Assembly: GCF_009729095.1 (NCBI RefSeq)
Contig: NZ_VTGX01000002.1
Location: 1-64,000, forward strand
Source of the DNA: Mycolicibacterium sp. CBMA 247
GTDB lineage: Bacteria; Actinomycetota; Actinomycetes; Mycobacteriales; Mycobacteriaceae
Direction: 5' to 3'
DNA length: 64,000 bases
In this document: piece by piece, positions 59,001 through 64,000 of the stretch
How positions within the stretch are numbered: position 1 is the first letter of the stretch
Layout: every line of letters begins with the position of its first letter
The notes under the pieces: generated by a model
What the model was told of the DNA's origin: nothing
Database searches by the model: none
The model's input: only the letters and a program-made list of their open reading frames with translations
Made by a program: the position numbers and the translations under genes

Positions 59001-61110
59001 CACGGTGCCGCGCGGAGGCGATTACGTCCTGGCGCCCACCGAACGCGGTGCGATCGACAACCTGCGGCTTACCGAGAAAGAGGTGCCGCCGCCGGACGAA
59101 GGCTACGTACAGGTCCGGGTGGAAGCCTCGGGCCTCAACTTCCGGGATGTGCTCAACGTCCTGGGCCTCTACCCCGGCGACCCCGGACCGATCGGCGGCG
59201 ACTTCGCCGGTGTCGTCACCCTATTGGGCGAGGGTGTCACCGGGCTCGAAGTGGGCCAACGTGTCTACGGCTCCATGCAGGGCGCGTTCTCCAGCCGGTT
59301 CAACGTGCCTGCCCAGTTCCTGGCGCCGATCCCGGACGGGGTGAGCGCGGTGGAAGCCGCGACCATTCCGGCCGCGGCGCTGACGGTTCGACTGGCATTC
59401 GACTGGGCGCAGCTGAAGCCCGGTGACCGGGTGCTCATCCACGCCGCCAGCGGTGGTGTCGGCCTGGCGGCCGTCCAGATGGCCCAGCAGTGCGGTGCCA
59501 CGGTCTTCGCCACGGCCAGTACCTACAAGCGCGCGACGTTGCGCAAGCTCGGCGTGAAGTACGTCTACGATTCGCGCACCACCGATTTCGCCGACCAGAT
59601 CCTGGCGGACACCAACGGTGCCGGCGTGGACGTGGTGCTCAACAGCCTGACCAGCGAGGGGTTCATCGAGGCGACCCTGAAGGCCACCGCCAAGAACGGC
59701 CGCTTCGCCGAGATCGCCAAGCGCGACATCTGGACGCCGGAGCAGATGGCCGAAGCCCGATCCGACATCGCCTACGAGATCGTGGCGTTGGACACGGTGA
59801 TGTTCACCGAACCCGATCGCATTCGCGACTTGCTGACCGAGGTGTCGGAGGGCCTGGCCAAGGGTGAGTGGACTCCGCTGCCCGCAGAGATCTACCCGCT
59901 GACCGAGGCCAGGGCCGCGTTCCGTCGCATGCAGCAAGCCCGGCACATCGGCAAGATCGTGGTGCAGATACCGAATCCGTTGCAGCCGCGAGCCGACCGC
60001 AGCTACCTGATCACGGGTGGACTCGGCGCGATCGGTCTGCACACGGCGGCCTATCTGGCCCAACTCGGTGCCGGTGACATCGTGTTGACCAGTCGGCGCG
60101 CACCCGATGCGGACGCGCAGAAGTTGATCGAGGAGATCACCGAGCGCTACAAGACCCGCATCCACGTCTTCACCGCCGATGTCGGCGAAGAGTCCGAGGT
60201 GGCGAAGCTCCTGGAACGGATCCGTGCGGAGTTGCCGCCACTCGCGGGTGTGGCGCATCTGGCCGGCGTGCTCGACGATGCGCTGCTGGGTCAGCAGAGC
60301 CTGGACCGGTTCCGAACGACGTTGGCCCCCAAGGCGTTCGGCGCCTGCCACTTGGACAGGTTGACCAAGGACGACGATCTGGACTTCTTCCTGGTGTCCT
60401 CCTCGGTGTCCAGCTTGTTCGGGTCACCCGGTCAGTCCAACTACGCATCCGCCAACGCATTGCTCGACGGCCTGGTGGCGCAGAGAAGGGCGCAGGGCCT
60501 GCCCGCCACTGGTGTCAACTTCGGCCCCTGGGCCCAAGGTGGCATGGCCTCCTCGGAGGCCGCGACCGCCAATATCAGTGCACAGGGCCTGATTCCGCTG
60601 GAACCCTCGGCAGCGCTCGCCGCCTTCGCCGAGGTCATCGCCAATGGAACCGGCCAGGCCGCCGTCATCAAGGCCAACTGGCAGCGTGCCGCGAAGATGC
60701 TGGGCAGTTCCCGTCCACCGATCCTCGACCTCGTGTTGCCGAGTGCCGTCGGAGAGGTGACCGGGGACAGTGAGTTGCTCAAGCAGCTGATGGAGATTCC
60801 GGTGCCGCAGCGCGCCGGTTTCGTGACCGAATTCCTTCAGCGCGAGGTGCAGAACTTCCTGCGACTCGCGCAACCGCCCGCCGCATCCAGTCGGTTCCTG
60901 GATCTGGGTACGGATTCGCTGATGGCGATCGAACTCCGCAACCGGTTGCACAGTCAGTTCGGAGGCAAGTTCACGATCAACGCGACCGCGGTATTCGACT
61001 ACCCGACCATCGGGGGGCTCGCCGAGTACCTCGTGGCTCAGCTGCCCGATGCGGAACCGTCGGAGTCGCCGCAACAGGAGGCACCGCAGGAGGGGCAGCC
61101 CAAGGACTGA
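50044..61110 (+). CDS. Bimodular type I polyketide synthase of the trehalose polyphleate locus
   Basis: The 3688-residue enzyme has two modules. Module 1: KS (about 13-435, Cys184), AT (about 543-845, GHSVG Ser651), KR (about 1200-1390, Tyr1353), ACP (Ser1520). Module 2: KS (about 1583-2005, Cys1753), AT (Ser2215), DH (about 2490-2780, His2515 in HxxxGxxxxP, Asp2685), ER (about 3000-3305, NADPH motif near 3133), KR (Tyr3467), ACP (Ser3625). Both ATs carry HAFHS (749 and 2313), indicating malonyl-CoA. There is no thioesterase. Alternating use of the modules would give chains with a double bond every four carbons, as in phleic acid. No DH is visible in module 1. FadD23 loads it; PapA3 takes the product. 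ATG 50044 follows GAGGAGG; an upstream TTG at 49972 is rejected. Confidence 0.93.
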   Translation: MKSVERPDEQSTRFAIVGYAARFPGAPDADGFWDLLRTGREGISDVPEDRWDVEEFFDPEPGAPGKVVTRRAGFVDDVTGFDAPFFGMSTREVRLMDPQHRLLLETAWRAVEHSGTAPTALADTNTGVFVGLATHDYLGMASDELTYPEIEAYMAIGTSNAAAAGRISYRLGLQGPSVAVDTACSSSLVAIHQACQALRLGECDLALAGGANVLLTPATMITFSHAHMLAPDGRCKTFDAAADGYVRGEGCGIIVIKRFEDAIRDGDRIRAVIRGSAINQDGASGGLTVPNGVAQQRVIADALKRAGVKPSEVGYLEAHGTGTSLGDPIEAQAAGAALGAGREPGRPLLMGSAKTNIGHLEAAAGIAGVIKVILSLENELLPQHLHFQNPSPHIPWDRLAVEVVKEATPWERNGEPRIAGISSFGFAGTNAHVIVEEAPEQPAPQLDVAADPAARFSILPLSARTPAALMQVADQYRSWMSAHPEASLADVCFTAGAGRAHLEHRAALVVDSRESAIELLGALADDRPAPGLIRGESHDKPKTAWLFTGQGSQYAGMARELFDTEPVFAETLNRCAAAVADVLEKPLLDVIFDLDGPDGPDADERSREEHDAEETLRKTSYAQPALFAVEMGLARLWQSWGLEPDVVAGHSVGQYSAACVAGVFGLEDGTLLMAERGRLFGSLPAGGRMVAVFTAAERVENLTDEFPTLSVAAYNGANTVLSGPAQDLEKAVARLTADGVRCDWLETSHAFHSALLDPILDEFESYANRFTFKAPQRILIDNRTGAALGRSVKLDGAYWRRHARQPVEFAKSVRTLADLNCKLLVEIGPRPVLTAAALGAWPDQATAPRVIASLRRNTADQRQITEAVADAYVLGHLPEFAAFRQAHARKLDLPTYPFEHRQYWYRDNREQPSQQQHVAARTQAVRLLEDGRIDELATLLDGASGDVQTLNVLTKLAAQHNQQRSTQSIAEDRYEFRWEKSPAPLAGAEAGVGSTWLLLGEESAAVQPLVDALTSRGQQYRVLGLPMSDADEARLADALRAAATDDSTLRIVHVAALAADLDSRGAPAMRSLLRLQHQILGGTRRLFRAAVAADLRAPIWLVTRGAQRVTDADTVAPEQTALWGFGRAAALELPQVWGGLADLADASTDEWSQFISRITASSNSAVREDHIALRDQAVYVPRLVRREELPSGTPLQLHDDATYLVTGGLGSIGLEIAGYLAAHGAKHLVLTSRREPSDTAQQRIDALREQHGCEIRVVTADVADAHDVARLLTSVRVELPPLAGIVHAAGEISTAGLSDLDFTSHQAELDRVFAGKVWGAWHLSEAAADLQLDFFISTSSIASVWGGFGQTAYSAANAFLDGLAWRLREQGIAGTSVNFGPWAAGMADAESRARLEQRGIRTLSPTDALAGLADVVAASSAQGVIARIDWSRFLPLYQQTGRRAFLAELEREVPTQPTGVTPSTTASGKTQLVERLTNAPVQQRKKLLTDYLRDAVAEVTRVDSSEIREDAGFFDLGMDSLMAVELRRRIEQGVGAEIPITLVMDYPRLSDVADYLLGEVLGLNEQAKSAPQPVSATTRTDGPIAIVAVSCRFPGAPNPEAFWEVLSGGVDAIQEVPEERFDIDEFYDPDPEAAGKTYTRFGGFLDGIDGFDPEFFGISPREAVWIEPQQRLMLETVWEGLERAGYAPSALRGSRTGIFAGVAANEYAHLLSSESIDKIEPYFITGNALNAISGRVAFALGFEGPAMAVDTACSSALVAIHQACQALHSGDCDLALAGGVNVLLSPVTVVAASRARMLSPVGRCKTFDASADGYVRSEGCGVLVLKRLSDAERDGDRICAVIPSSAVNQDGASSGLTVPNGGAQQRLIGTALARAGWAGGDVDYLEAHGTGTPLGDPIEVQAAAAAYGNSRDADRPLLMGSVKSNIGHTESASGAAGLIKVVLSLQHEMLPQSLHFENPSPHIPWDSLPVRVVDRATPWQANGRPRRAGVSSFGFTGTNAHVLIEEAPARPAAAIEEQPADEVATESSAPAEQVGVLALSARSPEALVALAQRYETWLGAHPDVDLADVCLTAGTGRSHFEHRAALVVDSIEEARHGLADLAENRLRPGVVRGEHTNHPTTAWLFTGQGSQYPGMARELFDTEPVFAETVMRCAEAVKGMLPRPLLDVMFARGGEASETLRHTSYAQPALFAVEMGLARLWQSWGIEPDVVLGHSVGQYAAACVAGVFSLEDGARLMAERGRLFGSLPEGGRMVAVFADPKHVEEIASKYPRVSVGAYNGPNTVLSGPGEDLEEIVAKFGDEGIRCTWLQTSHAFHSELLDPVLDEFEAYAAQVQFAAPTLPLVCNRTGAVLTVQTPLDAQYWRRHSRQPVQFSESVRTVAALGCSVLIEIGPQPVLTSAAVQVWPEHLAAPRAIVSLRKGVGDRRQIADALAAAYVGGHRPDFAALQRRPGRKIELPTYPFQHRRFWPKSAGIAVDGSAGLTSGILGSAKDLASGDCVYTSRLSVKSQPWLSDHVIYGTVVVPGATYAAMALAAVGTPARARDVFFYEPIILPEKSSREVQLTLHPLDDGDGWKFQVHSRPYGERDAEWSLNAEGNVVAGVDDSTEQPAPENDPVDETIERLNRMRPQELFETFADLELAWGPTWSGSLKSLWLGEGEAIGDILVGEELAEQLGTEPMHPVLMDLCTGVAFPAFPALLAAEQGVSDLFLPLRYGQVTLREKMPRRFYCRARWHESALDSETQVFDLDYIDRDGRHLGGIREFTVKRAPREALLRGLGGDATRLLYTLGWHEVPVPPSDSEAENASGTWLIAGFDELAAKVPGCIPFDRAGDPELLGQVLEQAKERGLPFSGVIWRATAPSATESSADVAARLEAEIANLLSAVHTVQNGSVKLPGGLWIVTERAVATESGEPVDPVQAALWGFGRTTINEEPALRAKLVDCDGSPEAVQVLADLLATPVDEPELALRQGKLLASRLLTWARSGHLTVPRGGDYVLAPTERGAIDNLRLTEKEVPPPDEGYVQVRVEASGLNFRDVLNVLGLYPGDPGPIGGDFAGVVTLLGEGVTGLEVGQRVYGSMQGAFSSRFNVPAQFLAPIPDGVSAVEAATIPAAALTVRLAFDWAQLKPGDRVLIHAASGGVGLAAVQMAQQCGATVFATASTYKRATLRKLGVKYVYDSRTTDFADQILADTNGAGVDVVLNSLTSEGFIEATLKATAKNGRFAEIAKRDIWTPEQMAEARSDIAYEIVALDTVMFTEPDRIRDLLTEVSEGLAKGEWTPLPAEIYPLTEARAAFRRMQQARHIGKIVVQIPNPLQPRADRSYLITGGLGAIGLHTAAYLAQLGAGDIVLTSRRAPDADAQKLIEEITERYKTRIHVFTADVGEESEVAKLLERIRAELPPLAGVAHLAGVLDDALLGQQSLDRFRTTLAPKAFGACHLDRLTKDDDLDFFLVSSSVSSLFGSPGQSNYASANALLDGLVAQRRAQGLPATGVNFGPWAQGGMASSEAATANISAQGLIPLEPSAALAAFAEVIANGTGQAAVIKANWQRAAKMLGSSRPPILDLVLPSAVGEVTGDSELLKQLMEIPVPQRAGFVTEFLQREVQNFLRLAQPPAASSRFLDLGTDSLMAIELRNRLHSQFGGKFTINATAVFDYPTIGGLAEYLVAQLPDAEPSESPQQEAPQEGQPKD

Positions 61111-61116
61111 CCCCCG

Positions 61117-61174
61117 CGAGCAGACGCAAAACTGCCCCTTTTCGCGCGAAAAGGGGCAGTTTTGTGTCTGCTCG
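61117..61174. terminator. Bidirectional long hairpin after pks
   Basis: The 58-base inverted repeat is self-complementary to its centre (TTTTCGCG/CGCGAAAA overlapping) apart from one G-U position. Arms include GAGCAGACGC and GGGGCAG. It sits between convergent pks and the gene ending at 61188. The A/T runs inside the stem give U-rich sequence in both directions. Confidence 0.8.
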
Positions 61175-61187
61175 GCAGTGAAAGGCG

Positions 61188-62267
61188 TCAGGCCCAGCGG
61201 GTTGCTTCGACCTCGGCGGGCAGCGGCGGGTGCAACGGCACGTCGAGGCCGTCGTAGATACCGGGCTTCTGGGTGGCCAGCCAGTCGATCGCGCCGAGCA
61301 GGCGGTTGGCCGCGGTGGTGTTGCCGCCGTCGGCGCGGGTGCCGCCCGGCACGTCGGCACGCACCACCATGGTCAGCTGCGGATCGCCGTCGACGATGAC
61401 GCGGTGGTCGCCGACGCCTTCGTCGGGCTGCGGCCACTCCGGCGCGCAGGCCGGGTCGATGCGGGTGATGTGCTCGATGATGACCCGCTCGACACCCTTC
61501 GACCAGCCGATGACCTGAAGGCGGAACGCCCCCTGGGTGCCGGCCTCGAAGTGGCCGAGCACATTGTCGACGGACTCGGTGAGCGGCAGCCGCTCCACCT
61601 TCTGGGTGATGTCGTCGATCTCCAGGCCAAGTCCGCGACCGATCAGCCGCACATTGCCGCCCCACACCATGGTCGGAATCGAGGGCAACAGCATCATCGG
61701 CGTCTCGTCCATCGAGCCGCCGAAGCCGCAGAGCACCCGCACCGCGTGCGGCTGGTCATAGGTGGAGTAGTCGAAGATCTCCTGGCACCGGATCGTGCGG
61801 ATACGGGTACACAGCCCGGCCGCGATCACCGCCAGGGCGTCATTGCCCCAGCCCGGGTCGACGCCGCTGACCAGGAGTGCGGAGTTGCCGGCGACCGCGG
61901 CGTCGGTGAGCCGGTCGACCCACTCGCCCGGAGCCGATGCCGGGTCGTAGAGGGAGTACAGCGACGGTGTCACGACCTGTTTGCCCGCGCGCAGGCAGCG
62001 CTCGATCTCGGCGATGGCCTCCTCGGGGCGGATATCGCCGGAAGACATGTAGGCGACCGCATCGCACTGGGCGAACGCCGCGTCGACGTCGGTGGTCGCG
62101 GTGACGCCGGTCGGGGCGTCGAGCTTGGCGAACGTCGCCGCGTCGCGACCCACCTTGTCCGGGGACGACGTGATGACTGCACCCAGTTCCAGACCCGGAA
62201 ACGCAGTGGCCGATCGGATCGCCGTCGCACCCATGTTCCCCGTGCCCCACACCGCGATTCGACGCAT
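61188..62267 (-). CDS. NAD(P)-dependent dehydrogenase of the dihydrodipicolinate reductase-like family
   Basis: The 359-residue protein begins with a Rossmann motif, RRIAVWGTGNMGATAIRSATA. The pattern DAAFAQCDAVAYMSSGDIRPEEAIAEIERCLRAGKQVVTPSLY is typical of the actinobacterial 'dihydrodipicolinate reductase N-terminal / diaminopimelate dehydrogenase-like' proteins. True DapB signatures (lysine-pathway active site) are not seen, so a different amine or oxo-acid substrate is likely. ATG 62267 is used. It is divergent from fadE5 across 236 bp. Confidence 0.75.
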   Translation of the reverse strand: MRRIAVWGTGNMGATAIRSATAFPGLELGAVITSSPDKVGRDAATFAKLDAPTGVTATTDVDAAFAQCDAVAYMSSGDIRPEEAIAEIERCLRAGKQVVTPSLYSLYDPASAPGEWVDRLTDAAVAGNSALLVSGVDPGWGNDALAVIAAGLCTRIRTIRCQEIFDYSTYDQPHAVRVLCGFGGSMDETPMMLLPSIPTMVWGGNVRLIGRGLGLEIDDITQKVERLPLTESVDNVLGHFEAGTQGAFRLQVIGWSKGVERVIIEHITRIDPACAPEWPQPDEGVGDHRVIVDGDPQLTMVVRADVPGGTRADGGNTTAANRLLGAIDWLATQKPGIYDGLDVPLHPPLPAEVEATRWA

Positions 62268-62416
62268 CCGCCCACCCTAATGGTCAGATTCGTGAGGATC
62301 GTCACATTACACTGAAACTGCAGGTCAGTATCGTTTGCAGGGAGAGGTACCAGCGTCGATCAACCGCTGGGTTGGTTAGCTGTCAAAAATTGCTCAGACG
62401 ATCTTTGCGTTGAAGT

Positions 62417-62456
62417 TACCGAACGGTATAGTTGGTCGCAGTTACTGGTGGGTAAC
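62417..62456. promoter_or_regulatory. Two dyads in the fadE5 promoter region
   Basis: TACCG-N2-CGGTA at 62417-62428 and GTTAC-N6-GTAAC at 62441-62456 lie 47-87 bp before the fadE5 GTG. Each is perfect in its 5-bp arms. They are candidate sites for a fatty-acid-responsive regulator, which cannot be named from sequence. Confidence 0.45.
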
Positions 62457-62503
62457 TTATCCCAAGTACCCAACCTCAGGTGGCATTCTCACAAGGAGGA
62501 AAA

Positions 62504-64000
62504 GTGGGCCACTACAAGAGCAATGTCCGTGACCAGGTCTTTAACCTGTTCGACGTCTTCGGCATCGACAAGGTGTTCGGCACCGGTGCGTTTGCAGATC
62601 TCGACCAGGATTCGGCTCGTGAGATGCTCGCGGAGATCGCCCGACTGGCCGAAGGCCCCATCGCCGAATCGTTCGCCGACGGTGATCGCAATCCCCCAGT
62701 GTTCGACCCCAAGACCCACAGCGTCACGCTGCCCGCACCGTTCAAGAAGTCGATGCGTGCACTCCTCGAGGGCGGCTGGGACAAGGTCGGCCTTTCCGAA
62801 GAACTCGGCGGCATGCCGGTGCCTCGCGCCCTTCAGTGGGCGCTGATCGAGCACGTTCTCGGCGCCAACCCTGCGGCCTACATGTACGCGATGGGCGCGG
62901 GCATGTGCGAGATCTTCTACAACAACGCCACTGACGAGCAGAAGAAGTGGGCCGTGCTGGGCGCCGAGCGCGGCTGGGGCGCCACCATGGTGCTGACCGA
63001 GCCCGACGCGGGCTCCGATGTCGGCGCCGGCCGCACCAAGGCCGTCAAGCAGGACGACGGCACCTGGCACATCGACGGAGTGAAGCGCTTCATCACCTCT
63101 GCCGACTCCGATGATCTGTTCGAGAACATCATGCACCTGGTGCTGGCCCGCCCCGAGGGCGCAGGCCCGGGCACCAAGGGTCTGTCGCTGTTCTTCGTAC
63201 CGAAGTTCCACTTCGACCACGAAACCGGCGAACTGGGCGAGCGCAATGGCGCCTTCGTCACCAACGTCGAACACAAGATGGGCCTGAAGGTCTCCACCAC
63301 CTGTGAGCTGACCTTCGGCCAGCACGGCACCCCCGCCGTCGGCTGGCTGGTCGGCGAGGTGCACAACGGCATCGCGCAGATGTTCGACGTCATCGAGCAG
63401 GCCCGAATGATGGTGGGCACCAAGGCCATCGCGACCCTATCGACCGGTTACCTCAATGCTCTGGAGTACGCCAAGGAGCGCATCCAGGGTGCCGATCTGA
63501 CCCAGATGATGGACAAGACCGCTCCGCGTGTCTCCATCACCCATCACCCCGACGTGCGTCGCAGCCTGATGACCCAGAAGGCCTACGCCGAGGGCCTGCG
63601 TGCGCTGTACATCTACACGGCGACGTTCCAAGATGTCCCAGTGGCCCAGGCCGTGCATGGCATCGAGGGCGAGCTGGCGCACAAGGTCAACGACCTGCTG
63701 CTGCCGGTCGTCAAGGGTGTCGGCTCTGAGCGCGCCTACGAGAAGCTGACCGAGAGCCTGCAGACCCTGGGTGGTTCCGGCTTCCTGCAGGACTACCCGA
63801 TCGAGCAGTACATCCGCGACGCCAAGATCGACTCGCTGTACGAGGGCACCACCGCCATCCAGGCGCAGGACTTCTTCTTCCGCAAGATCGTCCGCGACAA
63901 GGGCCAGGCGCTGGCGTTCGTGGCTGGTGAGATCGAGCAGTTCATCAAGAACGAGTCGGGCAACGGCCGCTTGAAGACCGAGCGTGCACTGCTGGCCACC
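62504..64000 (+). CDS. fadE5: Acyl-CoA dehydrogenase FadE5, 3' end outside window
   Basis: The frame starts at GTG 62504 behind AAGGAGG and is still open at the window end, giving 499 residues of an expected roughly 610. It has acyl-CoA dehydrogenase motifs: [34 protein letters not shown], and the catalytic Glu447 in [10 protein letters not shown]. Residue number and sequence fit FadE5 of mycobacteria, a broad-chain-length FAD enzyme performing the first step of beta-oxidation. The start of the gene ([18 protein letters not shown]) matches the family. It corresponds to Rv0244c and is divergent from the gene at 61188. Confidence 0.93.
   Translation, partial: MGHYKSNVRDQVFNLFDVFGIDKVFGTGAFADLDQDSAREMLAEIARLAEGPIAESFADGDRNPPVFDPKTHSVTLPAPFKKSMRALLEGGWDKVGLSEELGGMPVPRALQWALIEHVLGANPAAYMYAMGAGMCEIFYNNATDEQKKWAVLGAERGWGATMVLTEPDAGSDVGAGRTKAVKQDDGTWHIDGVKRFITSADSDDLFENIMHLVLARPEGAGPGTKGLSLFFVPKFHFDHETGELGERNGAFVTNVEHKMGLKVSTTCELTFGQHGTPAVGWLVGEVHNGIAQMFDVIEQARMMVGTKAIATLSTGYLNALEYAKERIQGADLTQMMDKTAPRVSITHHPDVRRSLMTQKAYAEGLRALYIYTATFQDVPVAQAVHGIEGELAHKVNDLLLPVVKGVGSERAYEKLTESLQTLGGSGFLQDYPIEQYIRDAKIDSLYEGTTAIQAQDFFFRKIVRDKGQALAFVAGEIEQFIKNESGNGRLKTERALLAT

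Overview
The window is a GC-rich, densely coded chromosomal stretch from a rapidly growing mycobacterium (Mycolicibacterium / M. smegmatis-like). Three things support this. There is an intact trehalose polyphleate-type locus (bimodular Pks, PapA3, MmpL10, PE-PPE-domain protein, FadD23). There is a block whose content and order match M. tuberculosis Rv0244c-Rv0265c in reverse: FecB2-like lipoprotein, PxpB/PxpC, AAC(2'), NarK3, NnaR, sirohydrochlorin chelatase, NirD/NirB, Rv0250c-like protein, Sdh1, flavin reductase, FadE5. And GTG/TTG starts and leaderless-looking genes are frequent. Protein identities come from recalled family motifs and synteny; no search was run.

Layout. 0-6.7 kb: a catabolic group (SDR, GntR/FCD regulator, APC permease, class I glutamine amidotransferase, acyl-CoA synthetase, MDR oxidoreductase) with three copies of a 21-bp dyad at its promoters. 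7.2-10.6 kb: MerR regulator, S9 peptidase, DUF3159 membrane protein. 11-14.9 kb: Baeyer-Villiger-type monooxygenase with zinc alcohol dehydrogenase, then the divergent ohrR/ohr peroxide pair. 14.9-19.6 kb: a nitrilase - amidohydrolase - permease operon beside a divergent TetR gene with a perfect operator. 19.6-24.5 kb: small secreted proteins, FecB2-like lipoprotein, VUT transporter, PxpBC, aminoglycoside 2'-N-acetyltransferase.

24.6-31.8 kb is nitrate/nitrite assimilation: NarK3, NnaR (HemD-like regulator) and sirohydrochlorin chelatase on the plus strand, NirBD on the minus strand. The chelatase supplies siroheme for NirB. The narK and nirB promoters share a 16-bp dyad. 31.9-35.6 kb: MocR regulator and EamA transporter with overlapping start codons, a secreted protein, and a PEP-mutase-family enzyme. 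35.7-40 kb: the succinate dehydrogenase 1 operon, including the SdhC type known to carry a membrane Rieske-like cluster, preceded by a 20-bp perfect palindrome and followed by a long hairpin.

40-62 kb: flavin reductase, a 2-oxoglutarate dioxygenase, a GAP-family membrane protein and the trehalose polyphleate locus. FadD23 activates a fatty acid, the 3688-residue Pks (KS-AT-KR-ACP / KS-AT-DH-ER-KR-ACP) extends it, PapA3 acylates trehalose, MmpL10 exports, and the secreted PE-PPE protein probably finishes acyl transfer outside. A 34-bp coding relic of a second PE-PPE gene lies just after fadD23. The window ends inside fadE5. No tRNA, rRNA, CRISPR array, intact insertion sequence or prophage was seen.
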